Source: Geothrix rubra (GTDB taxonomy: Bacteria; Acidobacteriota; Holophagae; Holophagales; Holophagaceae). From it: DNA of 64,000 bases. How positions within the stretch are numbered: the stretch's first letter is position 1; every line of letters begins with the position of its first letter. The notes below the pieces were generated by a model. The model did not search any database and was not told the DNA's origin. It saw nothing but the letters and a program-made list of their open reading frames with translations. This document shows, in pieces, positions 9,760 to 18,324 of the stretch. The DNA lies in assembly GCF_030268065.1 (NCBI RefSeq), contig NZ_BSDD01000004.1, forward strand, positions 1-64,000, read 5' to 3'. A program made the translations under genes and the position numbers.

Positions 9760-12459
9760 ATGCCGACCGCCCCCCAGCCCCGACCCGCGGCCCAGAAGGC
9801 CCCGCCCGAGCCCGCCCTCCGCACGGCCGTGCGGGCCGCCGGGCTCCTCGTGCTCGTCGGGGCGGGGCCCCTGGCCCTCCTGCACCCGCTGGGGGTGCGG
9901 ATCGTCTGGGCCGTGGCCGTGGCGGCCCTGCCCCTGGGCATCGTCCTCGCCGGCTACCATGCCTGGCGCCGGGTCTGTCCCCTCGCCTTCTTCGCCACCC
10001 TGGGCCAGCGCCTGAAGCGCCAGGGCAAACGCAAGGCCGGGGAATGGCTGGGGCGGCACCACCTGGATGTCCAGGCGATGATCCTGGGCACGGCCCTGGC
10101 CCTCCGCCACCTCGGGGCCAACGACGCCCCCTGGGCCCTGGCCCTCCTCTTCGCGGCCGTGATCCTCGCCGCCCTGTCCGTGGGCTTCCTCTACACCGGA
10201 AAGACCTGGTGCAACCACCTCTGCCCCGTGGGCCTGGTCGAGAAGCTCTACCTGGAGCCGACCCAGCTCGCTTCGCCAGAGGGCAACTCCCAGTGCGCGG
10301 CCTGCACGGCCTGCAAGAAGAACTGCCCGGACATCGATCTCGAGCAGGCCTACTGGAAGGAGGCGGACCTGCCCGCCCGCCGCCGGGCCTACTTCCTCTG
10401 GCCCGGGCTGGTGCTCGGCTACTTCGTCTACCCCTGGCTGGCGACGGGAACCTGGACGGCCTATGGGGCGGCTGCCTGGGCGCCCGCCGGATCCCTCCCG
10501 GGGCTCCGGTCGCCGGGCCTCTTCTTCGCGCCCCAGGTTCCGAAGATCCTGGCCGTCCCTGCCACCCTGGCGACCTTCGCCCTGCTGGGCTGGACAGCCT
10601 TCCGGCTCGTCGAGGCCGCCTTGCGCCGCGCCGGCTCCGACGCGGGCCGGGCCCGCCACCGCGCCATGGCCCTGGCCGCCTTCTCGGGCTTCCTCCTCTT
10701 CTACGGTTTCGCCGGCCGGGCGGTCCTCGCCCTCCTCCCGGACTGGGCCGGCGATGTCCTCGGCGTGGGGGTGGTCATGGCCGCCACCCTGGTGCTCCTG
10801 GGGCGCTGGCGGCGCACCGAGGCCGACTTCGTCCACGAGAAGTTCGCCCGGGGCCTCCTGAAGCGGTGGGAGTGGGGCGACACGCCCCCCACGGACAACC
10901 TGAGCGACCTCTACCTGCTCCACCAGGAGCGGACCCAGCAGAAGGAGGCCCGGCTCGCCGCCTACAAGGCCACGGTGCGCGACCTCCTGGCCGAAGGGGT
11001 CGTCAACCCGGGGAACCTGCGGGTCCTCCAGCGGATGCGCGCCGAGCTGGGCATCCCCGACAAGGACCACGACAAGCTGCTCGCGGAGCTGGATCTGGAG
11101 GATCGCCGCCTGTTCGACCCGGAGTTCCAGGGAAGCATGGAGAAACGGCTCCAGCTCGAGCAGTACCGGCGGGAACTCGAATCCCTCCTCCTCGACGGCG
11201 CCGGCACCCCGCCCTCCGCCCCGGTGCTCGAGGCCCTCCGCAGGGCCCACGGCCTCGACGAGGCCGAACACCAAACCATCCTCGGAGAACTCCGAGGGGA
11301 GGCCGGCCCCCTGCGGGCCCGGCTGCGCAAGCCCGCGGACGCGCTCCTGAACCTGCACCGCACCGGCCTCGCGGCGGACCGGCTGGAATCCGGGTGGAGC
11401 GCCGGGGCCCCCGTGGGACCGGCCCGGGCGCGCCGCCTCGCCTTCCTCCGCCACGTGGTCCGCTGGCGGCAGCGCGGGGAGGCCGGCCGGATCCTGCGCA
11501 TCCTCGACCTGGTTCCCGGCGGCCCGGACGTGGGCCCCCTCCACCGCCTGCTCGCCTCCTCGGCACCGGAGGCCCTCCGGGACCTGCTCGCGGCCCTGGG
11601 CGCCCTGGCGCCGGAACTGGCCGCCCTGGCCACCCTCCCGACCGATCCAGGGGATCCCGAACCGGCCCTCCTCCTGGCCGCGAAGGACGAGTCCATCCAC
11701 CTGCGGGCCGCGGCCCTGGCCCTGCTGGCCCAGATCCAGAGCCCGGCCTCCGAGGCCGCCCTCCGGGCCGCCCTGCTGGATCCCAGCGCCCTCGTGCGCG
11801 ACACCGCCCAGGCGGCCCTGGGCGCCTCCCGGGAGCTGGAGGAGGTGGCGCAGGCCCTGCCCGGCGAGGACGACGAGCAGGCCTGGCTGTTGCGGGCGGC
11901 CGTCCAGGCCCTTCCGGGAGGCTCCGGAGCCGGCCGCGCGGGCCAGGGGACCCTCCGGCACAGCGCCGCGAGCCTGAGCCGCTTGGCTTCCCCCGAAGCC
12001 CCCCTCGCGACCCTCGAGAAGCTGATGTACCTCCACGGGGTGCCCCTCTTCGGGGAGCTGGATCCCGAGGACCTGGAGGCCCTGGCCCGGTCGGCCCGGG
12101 AGCGGCGCTGGGCCGCCGAGGACATCCTCTGCCGGCAGGGGGAGTGGTCGGACGACGTCTTCCTGCTGCTCCGCGGCCGGGTCCGGGCCTGGGTGCAGAC
12201 CCCCGAAGGCCGGCCCCGCGTGCTGGGGGACTCCACGGAAGGTGCCTGCCTGGGTGAGATGGCGGCCCTGGATCCGGCCCCCCGCACGGCCACCCTCACC
12301 GCCCTCACGGAGGTGAAGGCCCTGGTCCTGGATGGCGCCGCCTTCAGGGACTCCCTCCAGACCCGCCCCGAGGTCGGCGGAGGCGTCCTCCGGGTCCTCA
12401 CCCGCCGCCTCCGATCGCTGATCCGGGAGGTCCAGACCGAACCCTCACCCGGAACCTGA
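9760..12459 (+). CDS. Membrane Fe-S protein fused to HEAT-like region and C-terminal cyclic-nucleotide-binding domain
   Basis: An 899-residue multidomain protein. N-terminal transmembrane helices (about 25-160) resemble the NapH/NosR/CcoG group and include a CxxxCP motif (C151, C155). A single CxxCxxCxxxCP ferredoxin motif follows (C179, C182, C185, C189), for one 4Fe-4S cluster. More membrane helices lie at about 205-355. A long helical region has HEAT-like repeats (about 600-745). The last 140 residues form a cNMP-binding (CAP_ED) domain with the GEMAAL-type phosphate-binding motif. It could couple a membrane redox state to a second messenger, which is inference. Start ATG 9760 is preferred, and GTG 9706 is possible. 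Neither has a clear ribosome site. Confidence 0.75.
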   Translation: MPTAPQPRPAAQKAPPEPALRTAVRAAGLLVLVGAGPLALLHPLGVRIVWAVAVAALPLGIVLAGYHAWRRVCPLAFFATLGQRLKRQGKRKAGEWLGRHHLDVQAMILGTALALRHLGANDAPWALALLFAAVILAALSVGFLYTGKTWCNHLCPVGLVEKLYLEPTQLASPEGNSQCAACTACKKNCPDIDLEQAYWKEADLPARRRAYFLWPGLVLGYFVYPWLATGTWTAYGAAAWAPAGSLPGLRSPGLFFAPQVPKILAVPATLATFALLGWTAFRLVEAALRRAGSDAGRARHRAMALAAFSGFLLFYGFAGRAVLALLPDWAGDVLGVGVVMAATLVLLGRWRRTEADFVHEKFARGLLKRWEWGDTPPTDNLSDLYLLHQERTQQKEARLAAYKATVRDLLAEGVVNPGNLRVLQRMRAELGIPDKDHDKLLAELDLEDRRLFDPEFQGSMEKRLQLEQYRRELESLLLDGAGTPPSAPVLEALRRAHGLDEAEHQTILGELRGEAGPLRARLRKPADALLNLHRTGLAADRLESGWSAGAPVGPARARRLAFLRHVVRWRQRGEAGRILRILDLVPGGPDVGPLHRLLASSAPEALRDLLAALGALAPELAALATLPTDPGDPEPALLLAAKDESIHLRAAALALLAQIQSPASEAALRAALLDPSALVRDTAQAALGASRELEEVAQALPGEDDEQAWLLRAAVQALPGGSGAGRAGQGTLRHSAASLSRLASPEAPLATLEKLMYLHGVPLFGELDPEDLEALARSARERRWAAEDILCRQGEWSDDVFLLLRGRVRAWVQTPEGRPRVLGDSTEGACLGEMAALDPAPRTATLTALTEVKALVLDGAAFRDSLQTRPEVGGGVLRVLTRRLRSLIREVQTEPSPGT

Positions 12460-12502
12460 TTCCCGGCGAGGGTGCTTACCTGCCTCCGCCCAACATTTGA
12501 CT

Positions 12503-12552
12503 TTTACAATCAATACAGAGTCTCAGTATTTAAAAACTTAACATCACTTAAC
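12503..12552 (+). promoter_or_regulatory. AT-rich promoter region with paired CTTAAC element before the first M4 protease
   Basis: Within the otherwise GC-rich 241-base gap, TTTACA (12503-12508), an 18-base spacer and TATTTA (12527-12532) make a plausible promoter. CTTAAC occurs at 12537-12542 and again at 12547-12552, ten bases apart and therefore on one helix face. That places the pair around the predicted start of transcription. The same pair precedes the genes at 15412 and 53121. A GAGTCTCA octamer lies at 12518-12525. Confidence 0.5.
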
Positions 12553-12700
12553 TTGAGCCGAGTGGCGGCGCTCCCTGAAGCTGGGGCCCACCTCCCGTTC
12601 TTTCACCCTCGGCTCGCCCAAGCCCGTCAAGGCTCCCGCGAGTGCAGCACACGGCCCCCCGGCCGGGTGCTGCTTCCCCCCACCTTTCTAGGAGTTGTCC

Positions 12701-15151
12701 ATGGCGACGACCCGTGGCCGCTTGGCCCTGACCACCCTTACCGCGGCGCTGGCCGCCGGTGCGCTTTGCGCCGCCTCCCATCCCCAGGAAGCCGTCCGCG
12801 TGAACGCCGCGGCCCAGCGGCTCATGGCCCAGCGCACCCAGCTCGGCCTGGATGCGAACGCCGACTTCCGGCTCCGCGCCTCCCAGACGGATGAACTCGG
12901 CCAGACCCACGGCCACTTCCAGCAGATGTACAAGGGCGTGCGCGTGTGGGGCGGCGACGCCATCACCCACGTGGACCGTGAGGGCAATCCCCTGCCCCTC
13001 ACCAACGAGCTGAAGCGGAATATCTTCCTCAACGTCACGCCTTCCCTGGCCTCCGACGAGGCGCTCGCCGTCGCCAACCGGGACCTGGCCCCCCAGGGCC
13101 CCTACGCCTACGCGCCGACCTCCGAGCTGGTGGTGGTTCCCGAGATGGTCGACGTGGTGCGACCCCAGGGCCCCCGCGCCCTGGACCGCGAGCTCAGCGC
13201 CACCGACGTGACCCGCCAGGTCCTGCGCTACACCCTCGCCTACCACATCCACACCGAGCTGGAGAACGACCAGGACGGCATCCGGCACACCGACTACCTG
13301 GTGAATGCCCACACCGGCGCCATCCTCAAGAAGTGGGACACCCTCCACACCACCGCCGCCACGGGCACCGGCAACAGCCAGTACAACGGCGTCATCAGCC
13401 TGCCCACGAACTACACGGGCAGCACCTACGAGCTGCGCGACATGACCCGCGGCTCGGGCGGCTCCTTCGGCAACAACGTGGTCACCAACATGGCCCACGC
13501 CTCCACCACCTCCACGGCCACCGGCACCCTCTACACCGACGCCGACAACACCTGGGGCGACGGCGCCAACTACGTGGAAGGCTCCTCCACCACCGCCGCC
13601 AACGGCGAGACGGCCGCCGTGGACGCCATGTTCGGCATGGTCAAGTCCTGGGACTTCTACAAGAACGTCTTCGGCCGGAACGGCATCGACGGCAACGGGA
13701 CCGCCACCTACAGCCGCGTGCACATCAGCAACAGCTACGACAACGCCTTCTGGTCCGACAGCTGCTTCTGCATGACCTACGGGGACGGTTCCAGCTTCAC
13801 CACCCTGACCGCCCTCGACGTGGCCGGCCACGAGATGAGCCACGGCGTCTGCGCCCGCACGGCGAACCTCACCTACTCCGGCGAGTCGGGTGGCCTGAAC
13901 GAGTCCAACTCGGACATCTTCGGCACCATGATCGAGTTCTACGCCCGGGGCGGATCGGGTTCCACCATCGGCAGCACCGGCGGCAACTGGACCATCGGCG
14001 AGCAGCTCTCCGCCACGCCGCTGCGCTACATGTACAAGCCCAGCCTCGACGGCTCCAGCCCCGACGCCTGGTCCTCCACGGTCGGCAACCTGGACGTGCA
14101 CTACTCCAGCGGCCCCATGAACCGCTGCTTCTACTTCCTGAGCCAGGGCGCCACCACCAGCGGCAACACCAGCACCACCTACCTGCCCAGCGGCATGACC
14201 GGCATCGGCAATGACGCGGCCGCCCGCATCTGGTTCCGGGCTCTCACCACCTACATGACCTCCAGCACGAACTACGCCGGGGCCCGCACCGCTTCCATCA
14301 ACGCCGCCAAGGACCTCTACGGCGCCGGGAGCGCCCAAGAACAGGCCGTGTGGAACGCCTTCCACGGCATCAACGTGGGCGCCGCCTGGACCAGCGGCAG
14401 CACCGACACCACCGCCCCCACCGTCTCTGCCACGGAGAGCGGCACCACCGGCACCATCACCTTCAGCGCCACCGCCTCGGACAACGTGGGCGTGAGCAAG
14501 GTGGAGTTCTACGTGGACGGGGTGCTGAAGGGCACGGACACCACCAGCCCCTACAGCATGACGTTCAACAGCGCCACCCTGACCAACGGCAGCCACACCC
14601 TCACCGCCAAGGCCTATGACGCCGCCGGCAACGTCGGCACCTCCACCGCCGTCTCCTTCTCCGTCAGCAACAGCACCTCCACAGGTTCCGAGCTGATGGT
14701 GAATGGCGGCTTCGAGAGCGGAACCACCCCCTGGGTGGGCACCACCGGCGACATCGGCGCCTGGACGGGCGAGGCCGCCCATGCCGGCACCCGCTGCGCC
14801 TGGCTCTGCGGCAACGGCGCCACCGCCACGGAGACCCTCTACCAGCAGGTCGCCATCGCCAGCACGGCCACCAGCGCCACCCTGACCTTCTGGCTGCACA
14901 TCGACACCGCCGAGACCACCACCTCGACGGCCTACGACAAGCTGACGGTCCAGGTCCTCAACGGCTCGGGCACGGTCCTGTCGACCCTGGCCACCTACTC
15001 GAACCTGAACAAGAACACCGGCTATGCCCAGAAGACCTTCGACCTCACCGCCTACAAGGGCCAGACGATCCGGGTCTACTTCAAGGGCACCGAGGACAGC
15101 AGCCTGCAGACCTCCTTCGTCATCGACGACGTGAGCCTCCAGGTCAAGTAG
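12701..15151 (+). CDS. Secreted M4 (thermolysin-like) metalloprotease, first of a tandem pair
   Basis: The 816-residue preproprotein has a signal peptide (about 1-26), an FTP/PepSY propeptide (about 30-210) and an M4 catalytic domain with zinc motif HEMSH (377-381) and third ligand E401 in GGLNESNSD. The catalytic unit ends near 565. An Ig-like domain with DTTAPTVSA and KVEFYVDG motifs follows (about 570-665), then a jelly-roll-like C-terminal module (about 667-816) that may bind substrate or cell surface. The ATG at 12701 is chosen for the AGGAG seven bases upstream. It is a paralog of the next gene and shares its 5' leader motifs. It should act outside the cell as an endopeptidase. Confidence 0.93.
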   Translation: MATTRGRLALTTLTAALAAGALCAASHPQEAVRVNAAAQRLMAQRTQLGLDANADFRLRASQTDELGQTHGHFQQMYKGVRVWGGDAITHVDREGNPLPLTNELKRNIFLNVTPSLASDEALAVANRDLAPQGPYAYAPTSELVVVPEMVDVVRPQGPRALDRELSATDVTRQVLRYTLAYHIHTELENDQDGIRHTDYLVNAHTGAILKKWDTLHTTAATGTGNSQYNGVISLPTNYTGSTYELRDMTRGSGGSFGNNVVTNMAHASTTSTATGTLYTDADNTWGDGANYVEGSSTTAANGETAAVDAMFGMVKSWDFYKNVFGRNGIDGNGTATYSRVHISNSYDNAFWSDSCFCMTYGDGSSFTTLTALDVAGHEMSHGVCARTANLTYSGESGGLNESNSDIFGTMIEFYARGGSGSTIGSTGGNWTIGEQLSATPLRYMYKPSLDGSSPDAWSSTVGNLDVHYSSGPMNRCFYFLSQGATTSGNTSTTYLPSGMTGIGNDAAARIWFRALTTYMTSSTNYAGARTASINAAKDLYGAGSAQEQAVWNAFHGINVGAAWTSGSTDTTAPTVSATESGTTGTITFSATASDNVGVSKVEFYVDGVLKGTDTTSPYSMTFNSATLTNGSHTLTAKAYDAAGNVGTSTAVSFSVSNSTSTGSELMVNGGFESGTTPWVGTTGDIGAWTGEAAHAGTRCAWLCGNGATATETLYQQVAIASTATSATLTFWLHIDTAETTTSTAYDKLTVQVLNGSGTVLSTLATYSNLNKNTGYAQKTFDLTAYKGQTIRVYFKGTEDSSLQTSFVIDDVSLQVK

Positions 15152-15169
15152 CCGATCCCGGTTGATGCA

Positions 15170-15193
15170 GGGGCCGCCTCCCGGGGCGGCCCC
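15170..15193 (+). terminator. Possible terminator between the two M4 genes
   Basis: A GGGGCCGCC / GGCGGCCCC hairpin with a 6-base loop lies 19 bases after the stop. It has only a weak U-tract, so it may be an incomplete terminator or a stability hairpin. Confidence 0.45.
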
Positions 15194-15249
15194 CGTCTGT
15201 ACGGGCCGGCGCATCAGGCCTCGTGTCACGCTGCCTTTGCCGGACGAAA

Positions 15250-15265
15250 CTTAACATTACTTAAC
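15250..15265 (+). promoter_or_regulatory. Paired CTTAAC element before the second M4 protease
   Basis: CTTAAC at 15250-15255 and 15260-15265, with spacer ATTA and TTG following, nearly duplicates the element at 12537-12552. No convincing -10/-35 pair is seen nearby. TGAGACTC (15294-15301) is the reverse complement of the octamer found in the first gene's upstream region. Confidence 0.5.
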
Positions 15266-15411
15266 TTGCCGGGCCGGGATCGGGCGAAGGAATCTGAGAC
15301 TCGCTTTCCTGTTCTTTCACCTTCCCGAACGCAGTGCGGTCCCGACCGACGCGGCGCAGCGCCGCTCCAGGTCCCCGGCCGCACCGTTCCATCACCCCAC
15401 AGGAGTTGCCC

Positions 15412-18273
15412 ATGGCGACCACCCGGGGCAGGCTCGCCCTGTCCTACCTCGCTGCCACCCTCGCTGCCGGAGCGCTGTGCGCCGGTGCCAATCCCCAGGA
15501 GTCCCTGCGGGTGACCACCGCCGCCAGCCGCCTGCTGGCCCAGCGGCCCCAGCTCGGCCTGGATGCGGACAACGACTTCCACCTGGGCCGCGCCCACACC
15601 GACAGCCTGGGCCAGACCCACGGCCACTTCCAGCAGATGTACAAGGGCGTCCGGGTGTGGGGCGGCGACGTGATCACCCACACGGACCGCGAAGGCAACC
15701 CCCTGCCGTCCACCAATGCCCTGAAGCGCAACATCCACCTGAACGTCCTGCCCTCCCTCGGGACCGACGAGATCCTCGCCATCGTCCACCAGGACCTGAA
15801 CCCCAAGGGCGACTACGCCACCGCGCCGACCACGGAGCTGGTGGTGTATCCCGAGACCGTGACGGTGGCCCGCCCCGGCCGGCGCAGCCTCGACGGCGAG
15901 GTCAACGCGGAGGACGTGACCCGCCAGGTGCTGCGCTACACCCTCGCCTACCACGTCCACACCGCCCTGGAGAACGGCGTCGAGGAGACGGCCCACACCG
16001 ACTACCTCGTCAACGCCCACACCGGCGCCATCCTCAAGAAGTGGAACACCCTTCACACCTCCGCGGCGGTGGGCACCGGCAACAGCCAGTACTCCGGCAC
16101 GGTGCAGATCAACACCAACAGCACGGCCTCGGGCTATGAGCTGCGCGACATGACGCGCGGGACCGGCGGCACCTTCGGCAACAACGTGGTGACCGACCTG
16201 GCCCACGCCACCAGCGGCAACGGCACCATCTACACCAACAGCACCAACACCTGGGGTGACGGGGCCAACTACAACGGCGGCAGCACCACCTCCGCCAACG
16301 GCCAGACCGCCGCCGTGGACGCCGCCTACGGCATCCAGGCCACCTGGGACATGTACAAGAACGTCCTGGGCCGCAACGGCATCGACAACACCGGCAAGGC
16401 CTCGTACCTGCGCGTGCACTACAGCACCAGCTACGACAACGCCTTCTGGGACGACACCTGCTTCTGCATGACCTTCGGCGACGGCAGCCAGTTCAAGTCC
16501 CTGGAGTCCGTCGACGTGGCCGGCCACGAGATGAGCCACGGCGTCTGCGCCACCTCCGTCCCCGGCGGGCTCACCTACTCCGGCGAGTCGGGCGGCCTGA
16601 ACGAGTCCAACTCGGACATCTTCGGCACCATGGTGGAGTTCTACGACCTGGGCGGCGGCGAGGCGGCCAACGCCACCACCATCCCCGCCACCGGCGGCAA
16701 CTGGACCATCGGCGAGCAGCTGGAGACCGCCAGCTTCCCCACCCCCCTGCGCTACATGTACAAGCCCAGCAAGGACGGCACGTCCCCGGACGCCTGGTCC
16801 TCCACCATCGGCAGCCTGGACGTCCACTACAGCAGCGGCCCCGGCAACCGCGAGTTCTACTTCCTCAGCCAGGGCGCCAGCGGCACCTCCACGAGCGACT
16901 ACTACAGCTCGTACACCCCCGCCGGGTTCGCGGGCGTCGGCAACGACCACGCCGCCCGCATCCACTACCGGGCCCTGACCACCTACTACACCTCGAACGA
17001 GACCTACGCCGACGCCCGGACGGCCCACATCAATGCGGCCAAGGACCTCTACGGCGCCGGAAGCCCCGAGGAGCAGGCCGTGTGGAACTCCTTCGCGGCC
17101 ATCAACGTGGGCTCGGCCTGGTCCAGCACCCCGCCGCCGCCCTCCAGCACCTTCACGGAGACGGAGCCCAACAACTCCGTCTCCGCCGCCAATGTGGTGG
17201 CCCGTACCTACACCGCCATCCAGGGCAACCTCTCCACCACGGGTGACACGGACTTCTTCGCCCTGACCATGAATCCCGGCGAGACCCTCGCCGTCGCGAT
17301 GACCGGCCCCTCCGGCGTGGATTGGGACCTCAAGCTGGTGGACGCCGCCGGCACCCAGCTCGCCATCTCCCAGGGCAACACCGCCAACGAGAACCTCAGC
17401 TACACCAACAGCGGCTCGACCACCAAGACGGTCTACGTCAACCCCTACATCTACAGCGGCACGTCCGCCACGCCCTACAATCTGGCCCTGACCTACTCGG
17501 GCGGCAGCACGCCTCCTCCCGCGGACACCCAGGCCCCCACGGTCTCGGCCACCGAGAGCGGCACCAGCGGCACCGTCACGTTCAACGCCACCGCCACCGA
17601 CAACGTGGGCGTCACCAAGGTGGAGTTCTACGTCGACAACGTCCTGAAGGGCACGGACACCGCCAGCCCCTACACGATGACGCTGGACAGCACGACCCTG
17701 GCCAACGGGAGCCACACCCTCGTGGCCAAGGCCTATGACGCCGCCGGCAACGTGGGCACCTCCACCTCGGTCAGCTTCTCGGTCAGCAACACCACGCCGC
17801 CCCCCTCCTCCGACCTCGTCACCAACGGCGGCTTCGAGAGCGGCGCCACCGGCTGGAGCGGCACCACCGGCGACATCGGCACCTTCAGCGGCGAGGCCGC
17901 CCACACCGGCACGAAGAACTGCTGGCTCCTGGGCAACGGCAGCACCGCCACGGAGACCATCGCCCAGTCCGTGAGCATCCCCAGCACCGCCACCTCCGCC
18001 ACGTTCAGCTTCTGGCTGCACATCGACACGGCGGAGACCACCACCACCACCGCCTACGACACCCTCAAGGTGCAGGTCCGGAATGCGGCGGGCACGGTGC
18101 TCGGCACCCTGGCCACCTACTCCAACCTGAACAAGGGCACGGGGTACACCCAGAAGTCCTTCGACCTCTCCGCCTACAAGGGGCAGACGGTCCAGCTCTA
18201 CTTCCTCGGCAGCGAGGACAGCAGCCTGCAGACCTCCTTCGTCCTCGACGACGTGAGCGTCAAGGTCCAGTAG
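15412..18273 (+). CDS. Secreted M4 metalloprotease with PPC domain, second of a tandem pair
   Basis: The 953-residue paralog of the preceding gene has the same order: signal peptide (about 1-27), propeptide (about 30-205), and M4 catalytic domain with HEMSH (372-376) and E398. It differs by an extra bacterial pre-peptidase C-terminal (PPC) domain (about 580-700, starting ETEPNN and containing DTDFFALTM). That domain lies between the catalytic unit and the Ig-like (about 705-795) and jelly-roll-like (about 800-953) modules. PPC domains in secreted proteases are usually removed or help secretion. The start ATG 15412 has CAGGAG upstream. Tandem duplication followed by domain gain or loss is the simplest history. 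Confidence 0.93.
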   Translation: MATTRGRLALSYLAATLAAGALCAGANPQESLRVTTAASRLLAQRPQLGLDADNDFHLGRAHTDSLGQTHGHFQQMYKGVRVWGGDVITHTDREGNPLPSTNALKRNIHLNVLPSLGTDEILAIVHQDLNPKGDYATAPTTELVVYPETVTVARPGRRSLDGEVNAEDVTRQVLRYTLAYHVHTALENGVEETAHTDYLVNAHTGAILKKWNTLHTSAAVGTGNSQYSGTVQINTNSTASGYELRDMTRGTGGTFGNNVVTDLAHATSGNGTIYTNSTNTWGDGANYNGGSTTSANGQTAAVDAAYGIQATWDMYKNVLGRNGIDNTGKASYLRVHYSTSYDNAFWDDTCFCMTFGDGSQFKSLESVDVAGHEMSHGVCATSVPGGLTYSGESGGLNESNSDIFGTMVEFYDLGGGEAANATTIPATGGNWTIGEQLETASFPTPLRYMYKPSKDGTSPDAWSSTIGSLDVHYSSGPGNREFYFLSQGASGTSTSDYYSSYTPAGFAGVGNDHAARIHYRALTTYYTSNETYADARTAHINAAKDLYGAGSPEEQAVWNSFAAINVGSAWSSTPPPPSSTFTETEPNNSVSAANVVARTYTAIQGNLSTTGDTDFFALTMNPGETLAVAMTGPSGVDWDLKLVDAAGTQLAISQGNTANENLSYTNSGSTTKTVYVNPYIYSGTSATPYNLALTYSGGSTPPPADTQAPTVSATESGTSGTVTFNATATDNVGVTKVEFYVDNVLKGTDTASPYTMTLDSTTLANGSHTLVAKAYDAAGNVGTSTSVSFSVSNTTPPPSSDLVTNGGFESGATGWSGTTGDIGTFSGEAAHTGTKNCWLLGNGSTATETIAQSVSIPSTATSATFSFWLHIDTAETTTTTAYDTLKVQVRNAAGTVLGTLATYSNLNKGTGYTQKSFDLSAYKGQTVQLYFLGSEDSSLQTSFVLDDVSVKVQ

Positions 18274-18294
18274 GACCTCACCGCACCACCGGGG

Positions 18295-18324
18295 GGGGCC
18301 GCCGCGAGGCGGCCCCTCCTCTTT
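18295..18324 (+). terminator. Intrinsic terminator after the second M4 protease
   Basis: GGGCCGCC (18296-18303), loop GCGA and GGCGGCCC (18308-18315) are followed by CTCCTCTTTT. It separates the convergent protease and recN transcripts. Confidence 0.75.

Noticed and set aside
15170-15193. GC-rich hairpin considered as an attenuator for the second M4 gene
   Set aside because: It lies before the shared CTTAAC element and far from the start codon, with no leader ORF, so it fits better as a weak terminator of the first gene.
12548-18021. Long minus-strand ORFs opposite both M4 proteases
   Set aside because: They are Gly/Val/Ala/His-rich antisense readings of the protease genes, which have clear catalytic motifs, signal peptides and ribosome sites on the plus strand.
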